Source of the DNA: Flavobacterium weaverense
GTDB lineage: Bacteria; Bacteroidota; Bacteroidia; Flavobacteriales; Flavobacteriaceae
Assembly (NCBI RefSeq): GCF_003688495.1
Contig: NZ_REFH01000011.1
Span: 62,001 to 126,000, forward strand
DNA length: 64,000 nt
Reading direction: 5' to 3'
The notes beneath the pieces are model-generated. The model made no database searches. It saw only the letters and a program-made list of their open reading frames with translations, and was not told where the DNA came from. The position numbers were made by a program, and so were the translations under genes. This document shows positions 30,731 through 39,556 of this stretch, one piece after another (positions within the stretch are counted from its first letter, which is position 1; the number at the start of each line of letters is the position of its first letter).

Positions 30731-31356
30731 TGGAAATTAGAATTAATGCCATGCATGTTACGACTTGTTTTCAGATCTTTCTTCTCTTTGGCTCTTGACA
30801 AAGCCAATAATTTTGTTTGCTTATTAAAGCTTTCACCAAAACTGTAATTTTCTAACATATTAAGATATAATGCGTCAATGCGCTTGATTCGCTCCTCTTC
30901 TTTCATTTCAACTTGTCCATCCATTACTATAGTCAGGAGCTCCTCCATATTAGCTTCACAATTTTTAATCAAACGATCTACTACTCTTTTGATATACGCT
31001 ATTTCATCTCCGTGAAATAAATCGTCCCCTTGCACTTGCTTAATAATGAAACGGGAACTATGAATGATTTTTAGCTGTAGTGCAATAATATCGGCCACCT
31101 TGAAATAGTTTTTTATTTTCGGATTAACTGTTTTTAAAGAGCTGAAATAATTGCTGTGAAGATTAAATTCCCCTCGCTTGAAATCTCCTATTGTCGTTAG
31201 TCCATTTTTGACTACAGAATACCCCTTTTGTGCATAATCCGTATAGATCCTTAAAGCAGCAATTTGCTGCAGCAACACTTTTCTTTGCTTAGCTTGCCCC
31301 TGTAAATTATTGGTGAGCAAGCCTATAAATAATAGATATAAAAATAATTTTTTCAT
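30727..31356 (-). CDS. TraI-like conjugation protein (paralogue 2 of 3)
   Basis: A 209-residue exported protein with a signal peptide (about residues 1-20, ending NLQGQ). It shares with its neighbours the motifs QKGYSVVKNGLTTIGDFKRG, GEFNLH, a DEIAYIKRVVDRLIKN segment and the C-terminal LSRAKEKKDLKTSRNMHG. This is the most canonical of the three TraI-like copies. It starts 12 bp downstream of paralogue 3 and its stop overlaps the next start by 4 bp, indicating coupled translation. Confidence 0.82.
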   Translation of the reverse strand: MKKLFLYLLFIGLLTNNLQGQAKQRKVLLQQIAALRIYTDYAQKGYSVVKNGLTTIGDFKRGEFNLHSNYFSSLKTVNPKIKNYFKVADIIALQLKIIHSSRFIIKQVQGDDLFHGDEIAYIKRVVDRLIKNCEANMEELLTIVMDGQVEMKEEERIKRIDALYLNMLENYSFGESFNKQTKLLALSRAKEKKDLKTSRNMHGINSNFQ

Positions 31357-31368
31357 TGCCTTATTATT

Positions 31369-32058
31369 TTAGTGAGGAATTCCGTAAAGCTTCTTAATCT
31401 TCTCTGCATCATGCTTCGTTTTTGCTCTTTGTAAGATGAGTTGCCTATTTTGACTATTGAATAGTCTAAGGTCATCATAGTTAGCATCAATTTGATCAGC
31501 GGCGGTATTGATGATTTCCAATCTCTTGGCATCACTCATTTGGATCGTAAAAGAATCCAGAATTAGAAATATCTGGTCGATGTTTTTTAAACTCTCGTTT
31601 ATTATACCCGAATACACTTTATGCATATACTCCAGTTCTGCCACATTAAAATGTGGATCTTGTTTAATGAGGTTCCAAGCTCTGTCATATTCATCTACTA
31701 GCCTTACTTGTTTCTGAGTAATATCCCTAATGCGCTGGTAATAACTAATTATTGATTTGACTTTCATCAGCTCCTCGTAGTAATTCTTATACAAGTCCTT
31801 TTGCTTCTGTGTCCACTGAGAAATCTCTCCTAGTTTTAGTTTAGAAAGCGTATTCTCCAGTTTCTTGTGCGCATTTTGCAGCCAGATAGTTTCATTTTGC
31901 AACCGCTGTATTCGCAAGTCTATCGCCAAAATCACTTTTTTAATTGCGGCAGTTATCACTCCAACTATAGGCAAAGCCGCAGTTGTTGCTGGCCTTGCAG
32001 GACTACTGACCAGCAGCAGACAGAGCAAACACAAGCATATTTTTCTCTTTGTTTTCAT
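31369..32058 (-). CDS. TraI-like conjugation protein (paralogue 3 of 3, next to traG)
   Basis: A 229-residue exported protein with a hydrophobic leader ending VSSPARPA. It is the most divergent of the three. A second hydrophobic stretch near residues 28-45 is followed by a long helical region with RDITQKQVRLVDEYDRAW, then VAELEYMHKVYSGIINESLKNID and the shared ending LQRAKTKHDAEKIKKLYG. It lies 56 bp downstream of traG. The common C-terminal RAK-motif pattern suggests duplication and specialisation of one ancestral component. Confidence 0.75.
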   Translation of the reverse strand: MKTKRKICLCLLCLLLVSSPARPATTAALPIVGVITAAIKKVILAIDLRIQRLQNETIWLQNAHKKLENTLSKLKLGEISQWTQKQKDLYKNYYEELMKVKSIISYYQRIRDITQKQVRLVDEYDRAWNLIKQDPHFNVAELEYMHKVYSGIINESLKNIDQIFLILDSFTIQMSDAKRLEIINTAADQIDANYDDLRLFNSQNRQLILQRAKTKHDAEKIKKLYGIPH

Positions 32059-32114
32059 AATGCATTTAAATTAGGTTTCCTTTATCCACTATTTAGAGCG
32101 TTATTGTCTCTTTT

Positions 32115-34595
32115 TCATGATTTTGCTTGGGCTCGCAAATCAGCAGCTAATGCGGCGATTCCTTTTTGAATATCACCTCCAAACATTTTCGAATAGGCTT
32201 GGACTTTTAGTTTTTCCGTTTCCTCAGTGGTATAAGCGAGATATTCTTCTAGGGAAACTTCTGTTCGGTAAACTTTAGATAGCATTCCTCCCAGTGAGAT
32301 AAATACTTCCTTATATTTCTTGTCTGGATCATTGGATTTATTCACTGATAATACCAATGCTTTTTCTTTTTCTGTGAGTCCTAATAGTTCTTGAATTTGC
32401 TCAAATTTATTTTGATACTTACTCTGATCCAGTAATATCTTGCAGTCGCTATTATTGATAATGGCCTGCTTCACTACAGGTGACGAAATGATATCTTCCA
32501 CTTCTTGAGTAACCACGATTGCTTCACCAAAAAACTTTCGAACGGTCTTAAATAAATACTTAATGTATTCTGCCATACCTTCCTTAGCAATAGCCTTCCA
32601 CGCTTCTTCTATTAGTATCATTTTACGAATTCCTTTTAGCTTGCGCATTTTACTAATAAACAACTCCATTATGATAATAGTAACCACTGGAAAAAGTATC
32701 GGATGATCCTTAATATTGTCTAATTCGAAGACTATAAATCGCTCTTGCAACAAGTCTAAATTTTGAGTAGCATTGAGCAAGTAGTCAAATTCTCCACCTT
32801 GATAATACGGACGCAGTACGTAGAGAAAATTATTTACATCAAAATCCTTTTCTTTTACCTTATCCCCTTCCAATATTTTTACAAAATCCTCTTTTAGAAA
32901 ATCATAAAATGTATTAAAGCTGGGAAACAGTTGGGTATTTACAGCCAGTTTCTCATAATACAATTGCAAAGCATTCGATAAGGCAACATATTCAATCCGA
33001 TTGAAAGTCTCATCGTCTTTTTTCCATAGTGCCAAAAGCAAGGTCTTTATACTTTCTTTTTTCTCCGTATCTAAAGTATCGCCTTCACTGATGTAAAAAG
33101 GGTTGAACTTGATTGGATTCTTTTCATCATAGGTGAAATAGTATCCATTGACCATATCACACAACCCTTTGTAACTATGACCTACATCGACAAGTACAAC
33201 ATGGGTTCCTTGTTCGTAATAGCTTCTAACCATATGATTGGTGAAGAAAGATTTTCCGCTTCCAGAAGGTCCTAGTATAAACTTATTTCGATTGGTGCAT
33301 ATCCCCATCTTTATTGGCTCATCACTGATATCCACATGTACTGGCTTTCCAGTCAAACGATCTCCTAGTCTGATCCCAATTGGGCTTAGCGACGAACGAT
33401 AACCCGTTTCCATATTTAGAAAGCAGCTTGCTTGCTCTACAAACGTATCAAAGCTATCATTCATCGGAAAATCAGCGGCGTTTCCAGGAATCCCTGCCCA
33501 ATAAATCTGGGCTGCCCCCACTGTTTCTTGTTTTGCTGCTGCATCCATTTGCACAAGCGCAGAAGAAACCTTGTTTTTAATGTCTTTCAATTCTTCTTTT
33601 TGATCCGTCCAAACCAAGACATTAAAATGCGCTTTGACAGGGAGCCGTTGCTGACTAATGGCTTCATTAAGGAAATCATTTGTAGCATCGCGAGCAATTA
33701 GATTTTCCCTACTATACGCTGACAGAGATTGTAGTCGCAGTCTTTTGCTTTCCAACTTCTTCAAGGTTTTTTGGAAGTCTTCTATAAAAATGTACTGATT
33801 AAAAATGTGATTACACGAAAGTAACTGTCCTAGAGTAGAAGCAAAACCAATGCTAAATTTGGTCCTATCGGTTGAATACCTATCATAGTTAATTCTAGAA
33901 CCACATAACGCAGGCAAATCGGCTGCATCTCCTAGAGTATAAATCTGGCAATGTTTGTCTCCCACCTGTAAACTATCCTTGAAAGCAATGTCATTGAACA
34001 CAAAGGATTCCGGTTTCTCAGACAAGGAACAATAGCGTTCTATAATGCCAATCTTTCTGCTGTGACTTCGTAGCTCATCATCGCTAAGACGCTGTAACTT
34101 TACAAATCCGCTGTCTTCCAATATTCGTCTGAATTGTCCAGTGCTATCGACAAAATCTTGACGCACTTGTTCTTTTAAGGTTTCCTCAGGGACAATTGAA
34201 GACCTAATTAAATTAGAAAATAGCGAGCTAGAGGTTTTTCTTCCTACTGGCTTTTTAGTCAAAAAAATGTGGCAAGAATGATCTAGAAATGGACGCTCAT
34301 TAAAGAATCGCTCACTGCAGCGGCTAAGAAAACTATGGTCGTCATTGGCAAAATGCGGTTGATGCTTACTGTCGATGAACCAGTCTTGTTTGTGGAAAAC
34401 GCTAAACTTTGGTAATAGCTTTATTGCTTTCACCCAAGCTTGGTGAAAAGCCTCGTATTCCTGATCCGATAATGTAAATATCTCTGGCAGCTCTACTTTA
34501 AATACCACAGTAATATCTCCTTGCTTTGATAGAATACAGTCATGTTCTATATCCATTATCGGTAAAATAGCTTCCATCCTCTTTTCCATCTTCAT
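32115..34595 (-). CDS. traG: conjugative transposon ATPase TraG (VirB4-like)
   Basis: An 826-residue cytoplasmic ATPase that powers channel assembly and substrate transfer. Walker A is GPSGSGKS at residues 442-449, with Walker B ILIEEAWK at about 660-667 and a VVTQEVEDI motif near 698. The first 400 residues form the VirB4/CagE N-terminal domain, starting with ILPIMDIEHDCILSKQGDITVVF. It is the largest gene of the operon and lies between traF and the traI-like genes. It is full length and undamaged, which argues that the operon is or was recently functional. Confidence 0.95.
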   Translation of the reverse strand: MKMEKRMEAILPIMDIEHDCILSKQGDITVVFKVELPEIFTLSDQEYEAFHQAWVKAIKLLPKFSVFHKQDWFIDSKHQPHFANDDHSFLSRCSERFFNERPFLDHSCHIFLTKKPVGRKTSSSLFSNLIRSSIVPEETLKEQVRQDFVDSTGQFRRILEDSGFVKLQRLSDDELRSHSRKIGIIERYCSLSEKPESFVFNDIAFKDSLQVGDKHCQIYTLGDAADLPALCGSRINYDRYSTDRTKFSIGFASTLGQLLSCNHIFNQYIFIEDFQKTLKKLESKRLRLQSLSAYSRENLIARDATNDFLNEAISQQRLPVKAHFNVLVWTDQKEELKDIKNKVSSALVQMDAAAKQETVGAAQIYWAGIPGNAADFPMNDSFDTFVEQASCFLNMETGYRSSLSPIGIRLGDRLTGKPVHVDISDEPIKMGICTNRNKFILGPSGSGKSFFTNHMVRSYYEQGTHVVLVDVGHSYKGLCDMVNGYYFTYDEKNPIKFNPFYISEGDTLDTEKKESIKTLLLALWKKDDETFNRIEYVALSNALQLYYEKLAVNTQLFPSFNTFYDFLKEDFVKILEGDKVKEKDFDVNNFLYVLRPYYQGGEFDYLLNATQNLDLLQERFIVFELDNIKDHPILFPVVTIIIMELFISKMRKLKGIRKMILIEEAWKAIAKEGMAEYIKYLFKTVRKFFGEAIVVTQEVEDIISSPVVKQAIINNSDCKILLDQSKYQNKFEQIQELLGLTEKEKALVLSVNKSNDPDKKYKEVFISLGGMLSKVYRTEVSLEEYLAYTTEETEKLKVQAYSKMFGGDIQKGIAALAADLRAQAKS

Positions 34596-34628
34596 TTATA
34601 TTTAACTGATTCTTGATTCCGTTCTCCT

Positions 34629-34946
34629 CTACTTTGCCATTTTGTACATCCTTCTACTTTGAGTCTTAACTACTGTAGGTAATTGTCTTTTTGCTAGCTC
34701 TTTCATCATTCCGTGCTCTCCGTATTTGTGACTCAACTTATAAATCTTTACAGCCATCACCGTTCCTGCTATGCCAATAATCCCCAACGACATAAAAGAG
34801 GGTAAACCGATAAAATACATCATCGAAAAAAGAATCATTAGCACAACTATTCCTCCTCCAAAATACCAGATGTACTGCGCTTTTAATCCTTTAAATTCGA
34901 TACTCTTATTAATTCCTTTATTGATATGATAGATGCTATTTCCCAT
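34629..34946 (-). CDS. traF: conjugative transposon protein TraF (DUF4133)
   Basis: A small membrane protein of 105 residues with two adjacent transmembrane helices (about residues 26-47 and 51-70), matching VirB3-like TraF. The N-terminus IYHINKGINKSIEFKGLKAQYIWYFGGG is typical (residues 5-32). It lies 12 bp after traE and 33 bp before traG. VirB3 proteins act together with the VirB4 ATPase at the inner membrane. Confidence 0.9.
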   Translation of the reverse strand: MGNSIYHINKGINKSIEFKGLKAQYIWYFGGGIVVLMILFSMMYFIGLPSFMSLGIIGIAGTVMAVKIYKLSHKYGEHGMMKELAKRQLPTVVKTQSRRMYKMAK

Positions 34947-34958
34947 ATTTACAAATCA

Positions 34959-35297
34959 TTAAACTCCAAAAAAGGATTTAATTACGGTGGTTACAACAAC
35001 TAGAAACACACAGCTGCCAAACCATGCTGCTGCTACTTTTCCTGTATCAGGATCACCCGCATTCCATTTCTGGTAGACTTTAACAGCTCCTATCAGTCCT
35101 AGTAATGCACCAACAGCGTACATCAATTGTGTACCTGCATTAAAATAACTTCTCACTTTCTGATTCGCTTCATTGATCCCAGCGAGGCCATCCTGTCCAT
35201 ATCCTTGGTAACTAAATACCAGCAATACGATTATACTAACGCAGATCACCTTTTTTTGTCGGCTCATTCTTTCAATGTTCCAGTTGTTCTTCTTCAT
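34959..35297 (-). CDS. traE: conjugative transposon protein TraE (DUF4134)
   Basis: A 112-residue, VirB2-like pilin candidate. A signal peptide-like segment (VICVSIIVLLVFSYQGYGQ) is followed by GINEANQKVRSYFNAGTQLMYAVGALLGLIG and a WNAGDPDTGKVAAAWFG loop (residues 62-78), then a second transmembrane helix. These are the clear marks of DUF4134. It is the first gene of the recognised tra series, and an in-frame internal ATG (MSRQKK) is an alternative start. No -7 box was found in the 134 bp upstream. Confidence 0.92.
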   Translation of the reverse strand: MKKNNWNIERMSRQKKVICVSIIVLLVFSYQGYGQDGLAGINEANQKVRSYFNAGTQLMYAVGALLGLIGAVKVYQKWNAGDPDTGKVAAAWFGSCVFLVVVTTVIKSFFGV

Positions 35298-35431
35298 AAT
35301 TCCTTGTTTTAAAGTTCCATTCGTTTTAAATTATGTAGAGCATGCCACTGTCTCAATTTCTCATTCCTGTCACATCAAGCCATACCGCACTGAAATGGAC
35401 AGGGGCAATTCCTCTACTTTGTAATATTGTT

Positions 35432-35905
35432 TTATTCGTTCCACAAGTCTTCAAACTCTTCGAGGCTTAAACTTATAGTATCTAATTTTTCACATTCTGA
35501 AATAATCAGTTCACTAACTGAGGATCTAAAAGGAGAGTTTTTAATACTTGAGTATTCGGTAAGTAATGAACTGAGATGTCCAATAAATTCTGATTTGATG
35601 ACTTCTCTTTGATTGGCATCCTTTACCATATTTTTTAGCTTTTCGGCAAAAGCATCTATATCAAGAATAGTTTCTTCTGTTTCTCCAAATGATGGATGTT
35701 TAGAAGCACCAGTAAAAGTTTGCGGGTGAACTACGTCATAATGAATTTCTAAATCCTTAATTCTGTGATTCCAAAGTTTTCGCTTTCCTGTCACAATTTC
35801 TGTGATGTCAAATAAATAATATCTAAATCCAATAAATAGATACCAACTGGCTAATAGCAGTACAATCACAAAGATGTAATTGTCCCATGAAATGTTTGTA
35901 AACAT
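35432..35905 (-). CDS. hypothetical membrane-anchored protein upstream of traE
   Basis: A 157-residue protein with one N-terminal transmembrane segment (YIFVIVLLLASWYLFIGFRYYL, about residues 10-31) and a cytoplasmic acidic helical domain of about 125 residues. The tail contains ISLSLEEFEDLWNE. Its location directly before the traE-traN series, 134 bp upstream and on the same strand, suggests an element-specific role. I recognise no named family. In other Bacteroidota elements this slot often holds an unnamed protein of similar layout. Confidence 0.6.
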   Translation of the reverse strand: MFTNISWDNYIFVIVLLLASWYLFIGFRYYLFDITEIVTGKRKLWNHRIKDLEIHYDVVHPQTFTGASKHPSFGETEETILDIDAFAEKLKNMVKDANQREVIKSEFIGHLSSLLTEYSSIKNSPFRSSVSELIISECEKLDTISLSLEEFEDLWNE

Positions 35906-36087
35906 AGCTTCTTAATTAAGTGTTCAACTTCCTTTTTTTTCTTTTCCTCAAACACAAAAAAAATTGATGTTTGATTTCATAAGTCAAAAGAACAATTAGT
36001 TAACTTTGCTCACAAGTACAACTTTAAGTTGTACCCTTTAGTACCCCTGATTAAAAGTGCTATATAATCTATTTTATATAATAAGAT

Positions 36088-37290
36088 TTAGTAGCCGTTA
36101 ATTTTAGTAATCATCTTCTCCAGCGTCTTAATGGCAACTGCCTTGTCACGGTCTTCAGCATTATAAGACTTGCTCCTTACAGATTGATAGGACAACTCTT
36201 TTTTAAACGGAGTAGATAAATAAGGAACAATACTTTTAAATACCTGACTCATCGAACGGGCTTTTACGACACGAGATTCATCCGCAGCCCTCAAAATAAG
36301 AGCAATCTGATCACACGATAAATCACATTCCATTTTAAGATTGGAATCGATTACTGTTATGTCACTTTGAGGAGCTGTAACGATAATAGCTTCTTCTTTG
36401 GTTTTTATTTGCTGTTCCAGGTAGCGAATTTCATGTTGAAACCAAGTATATAAAACCTCTTTCAAATGAGGCTCTTGAGGGTCAAACATTCTTTTGGGCT
36501 TGCAATAGAGCTGCCCAAATTCTTTGTAAATAAGTAATATAGCGGCCAACTTTTCTCCAACTGTAGTATAGTGATCGAGCTGGAGCATAATCCTATTCTT
36601 AATATAAGAACTGTATTCCTGACAATTAAAATTAAAACATATGAGTATTTCATCTGCTACCGAATACGTACTGCTTTGTACAAGTTCTAGCGTATCGTTA
36701 GCTAAGGCATTCAATAATTCCTTTCTATAGACTAATTCCCTATAGGTGCTCTTATTGCTGTGCTCTGATAGTACTTTTTGATACAGTTTTGTCATAACTA
36801 GTTGCAAAGGTTGTTCCGTATCAGAAGACATTACAATGTTGCGTTTAAACCTGTCCAACTTGGCCAGTATTTCTCTTTTCGAGACTATTTGATAGGTGAT
36901 CGGAACACGTACATCCAGACTAAGATATTTATAAAATCGATTTTCGACAAACGATATTAAATCTTCTAAAACGGATGTAATTGTTACTCCAATATGACGA
37001 AGATGGGGTTCTTGAAAATGCTCATGTTGTTGGTTTTCGATAGTACAATCTAAAAGATAAATAAAACTCGAGTGGTATTTTCGAACCAAAAGCCGAAACT
37101 GTCTCTTTTTTCGAACAGAAAAAACTTCTTCTTTGATTTGTATTTGAATCCTACGAGATTCCTTTTGAATATGAGTAACCAGTTCCTTACTTTCAGCAAT
37201 TGAGATAGATTGTAGTACGCCACTCCTGGGGTTAAGTTCCTGCACTATTAAACAATCGAACCATTCTAAGGGGTATTTTGTTTGTATCAT
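36088..37290 (-). CDS. hypothetical ICE protein, possible RteC-like regulator
   Basis: A 400-residue soluble, mostly helical protein. The C-terminal 80 residues (DLSCDQIALILRAADESRVVKARSMSQVFKSIVPYLSTPFKKELSYQSVRSKSYNAEDRD region at about 325-384) form a compact domain reminiscent of RteC-type C-terminal domains and of the 145-residue protein at 23961. The rest carries several paired helices. It lies 50 bp downstream of an AraC-type gene on the same strand, and the next gene is a membrane protein. A regulatory role is inferred from domain shape and context. Confidence 0.5.
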   Translation of the reverse strand: MIQTKYPLEWFDCLIVQELNPRSGVLQSISIAESKELVTHIQKESRRIQIQIKEEVFSVRKKRQFRLLVRKYHSSFIYLLDCTIENQQHEHFQEPHLRHIGVTITSVLEDLISFVENRFYKYLSLDVRVPITYQIVSKREILAKLDRFKRNIVMSSDTEQPLQLVMTKLYQKVLSEHSNKSTYRELVYRKELLNALANDTLELVQSSTYSVADEILICFNFNCQEYSSYIKNRIMLQLDHYTTVGEKLAAILLIYKEFGQLYCKPKRMFDPQEPHLKEVLYTWFQHEIRYLEQQIKTKEEAIIVTAPQSDITVIDSNLKMECDLSCDQIALILRAADESRVVKARSMSQVFKSIVPYLSTPFKKELSYQSVRSKSYNAEDRDKAVAIKTLEKMITKINGY

Positions 37291-37340
37291 AGAATTGTTT
37301 TATTGGTTGTGAAAAACAATTAATTAAGGGAGCGATAAAT

Positions 37341-38225
37341 CTACTTGCTTAAACTACTACGGTATGCTGACGGTGCTATTCCAACATGCTTTTTGAAAAA
37401 GGTGCTAAACGAAGAAGGACTGTTAAATCCCAACTCTTCTGATAAACGATTTATAGTAATTTGGTCGTCATCAAGCCTGTTTTTTGCTTCCATGACAAGG
37501 GTTTCTTCAATAATTTTCTTTACCGGTTTACCTGTAGTCTGCTTGACCACCTTGTTCAGATACCCAGCTGTTACATGTAAAACACCCGCGTAAAATTGTA
37601 CGCTGTGCTGCTCATTAAAATGAATCGCTAGAATATTTAAAAACTGAATAGTCAAATTTTCGTTTCTTGTAAAATTCAGGTGATAATCACTCACAAATTG
37701 CCCATAAATACAGCGAAGTTCATACAAAAAGAGGTTAAAACTAATACGCTGTAATTCGGTTGCTACATGCTGAATTGCTGTATCACTATTTACTTGATAC
37801 ATTAACTTATAGATTAGCGATACGATTAAAGAACTTTTAAGATCTAAACTGACCTTTCCAATATTTTTACTACTAAGAAAATAGAAAGCATCAAGAAGGG
37901 CTTGCTTATTACAATTTTCTATCGCAAAGGTTGTACTGAATGAAAGGTAGAAAAGTTTTAACTGAGGATCTGTACCTAATATTGCTAAAGTCGCTCCCTT
38001 TGAAAGCACGACTAAATCATGAGCGAACAGCTCCAATAAGACATCTTGAAAAGAAACTCTTAGACTGCCTGATTTTATAAGTAGTACGACTGTATTCCTT
38101 ATAAAGAAGGCCTCATGCGACTGTTTCTTGAGTATACAGTCTTTTAGAATATGAACATCCAAACCTTTAACGGGAAGTTCATCTAAATCAATATTTAATA
38201 AAGTCGTTAACATAAGTTCACTCAT
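37341..38225 (-). CDS. AraC-family transcriptional regulator
   Basis: A 294-residue regulator with a cupin-like N-terminal sensing part and a C-terminal double HTH of the AraC type. The second HTH is clear: ITINRLSEELGFNSPSSFSTFFKKHVGIAPSAYR (about residues 256-289), with the AraC signature GFNSPSSFSTFFKKHVG. AraC proteins near Bacteroidota conjugative genes often control the tra operon. It probably shares a transcript with the 400-residue protein downstream. The ligand is unknown. Confidence 0.9.
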   Translation of the reverse strand: MSELMLTTLLNIDLDELPVKGLDVHILKDCILKKQSHEAFFIRNTVVLLIKSGSLRVSFQDVLLELFAHDLVVLSKGATLAILGTDPQLKLFYLSFSTTFAIENCNKQALLDAFYFLSSKNIGKVSLDLKSSLIVSLIYKLMYQVNSDTAIQHVATELQRISFNLFLYELRCIYGQFVSDYHLNFTRNENLTIQFLNILAIHFNEQHSVQFYAGVLHVTAGYLNKVVKQTTGKPVKKIIEETLVMEAKNRLDDDQITINRLSEELGFNSPSSFSTFFKKHVGIAPSAYRSSLSK

Positions 38226-38262
38226 TTAAAATAATTAAGACCGCTAGAAAAATAAAGTTGGA

Positions 38263-38490
38263 CTAATCTTTACTGTCTAATTTTGCGATAACAATCAAGA
38301 AGAAAAAATACAGATTAGACAGGGTTCCAACAAACAATAAATAACCTATGAATTGAGTACTGGCATTTTTCCTTCGACCATCAATCCAATAGCCAACTAT
38401 TTCATCATAGCTTAATAAATCTATAATGAAATAGAGACTAATGAGGTTAAAAATGACCAACACTAAAAAAAAGTAAATGCGAAGTTTCAT
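38263..38490 (-). CDS. small two-helix membrane protein
   Basis: A 75-residue protein with two hydrophobic segments (about residues 4-24 and 47-70) separated by a charged loop containing GYWIDGRRKNAST. No family is recognised. It lies 39 bp from the lipoprotein gene upstream and 37 bp from the AraC gene downstream, all on the minus strand, so it may belong to the same transcript. Codon use and A/T content look like those of the neighbours, which supports a real gene, but the short length leaves doubt. Confidence 0.5.
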   Translation of the reverse strand: MKLRIYFFLVLVIFNLISLYFIIDLLSYDEIVGYWIDGRRKNASTQFIGYLLFVGTLSNLYFFFLIVIAKLDSKD

Positions 38491-38529
38491 CAGTAAAAGA
38501 TCATTTATTAATATAATGAGATTCTCCTA

Positions 38530-39225
38530 TTATAGGTAAAAACGCAGATGAACGATTACTGAAATTAGGGACGCCTGAAAAGGATTAAATTTTGACGGTA
38601 CTTTTTTGTTTCCCACAGAAATTTCCCAATCTCGATCCTTATGGCCTCCTTCGGCATCAAGTGCATATCTGGTTACTGAGGTAATCCCTAAAATCGTTTC
38701 CAGCTCTTGAACTGTTAGATTGGTAGAGTCTAATATATCCGCTTCATATGCGACAATGAAATCATACAATAAGCTGTACTCTGCTTCTTTATTTTGAATG
38801 AGAGAGACAAAGAAACTGACTAAACTACTTTTTGCCGTCTCGCTTAATGTGCTCGTTGCAAGTGTTGAAGTAACCGTGTTTTCAGGATTACTTACGCTGA
38901 CAGTAATACCGTCTTCAGATACCAAAATGTTACTTTTACCAATTACATCGTGTACCTTCAACTTTGCTCCCACATAATTTACCTGAGCAGTCAAATCTTG
39001 AATAGTTTTAAAATTTCCATGAATCTGATAGTAGTCTGCAAGCCATTTACCATATCTTTTCCCAACTTCATCATAAGGATTAGCATCATTGGCGGGTCCC
39101 AATTGTTTCACTCTGCTTGCTTGAGCAGAAATACCATTACTTTCTACAGCAGTCATTCCATACTCTTCTGAAGAACAGGAAATCATTACCAAAATAACAA
39201 ACAAACCTAAAAATAAATTTTTCAT
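38530..39225 (-). CDS. putative lipoprotein of unknown function
   Basis: A 231-residue protein with a lipoprotein signal peptide (LGLFVILVMISCSS, Cys at about residue 17). The mature region is hydrophilic, with no recognised domain. A helical segment KYGKWLADYYQIHGNFKTI appears at residues 55-72. It ends with a hydrophobic stretch SLISVIVHLRFYL. The gene is divergent from the TPR regulator across 330 bp, so a shared regulatory region is likely. The function is unknown. Confidence 0.65.
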   Translation of the reverse strand: MKNLFLGLFVILVMISCSSEEYGMTAVESNGISAQASRVKQLGPANDANPYDEVGKRYGKWLADYYQIHGNFKTIQDLTAQVNYVGAKLKVHDVIGKSNILVSEDGITVSVSNPENTVTSTLATSTLSETAKSSLVSFFVSLIQNKEAEYSLLYDFIVAYEADILDSTNLTVQELETILGITSVTRYALDAEGGHKDRDWEISVGNKKVPSKFNPFQASLISVIVHLRFYL

Positions 39226-39556
39226 AATTACTAATTATAAATGTGACTGAGAATAATTTCTCCGTTCATTTACCCGGGTAAGCAGAACCTTTATTTAGCA
39301 CGATGCTAAACTTTTTGCTTTTGAATTCCTTACAAATCTATGTGCTCAAAAAATACCGTACAACACTTTGGTAGTGGATATTCACGAATTAAGTATGGAT
39401 TTTCACGAAATCCACACTACTTTTCTTATAATAAAACTCTATTTATCAGTAGATTATATTATTTTTGAAATATACTATGGTGAGAATATTCTAGTACCTA
39501 CTAATTAAAACAAAAGGAATAATTCGCCGCTATCCCCAAATTTAATTGATGCACTT
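39226..39556. other. 331-bp divergent intergenic region
   Basis: No reading frame of note is seen. The region separates a leftward lipoprotein gene from a rightward TPR regulator and so should hold two promoters. Only one good -7 box was found, for the + strand. Confidence 0.6.
39460..39467 (+). promoter_or_regulatory. -7 box upstream of the TPR-HTH regulator
   Basis: TATTTTTG matches TAnnTTTG, about 90 bp before the start at 39557. Confidence 0.4.

Noticed and set aside
30095-32058. Tellurite resistance (TerB) function for the three TraI-like proteins
   Set aside because: Databases sometimes use this label, but signal peptides and position between traG and traJ point to the conjugation channel.
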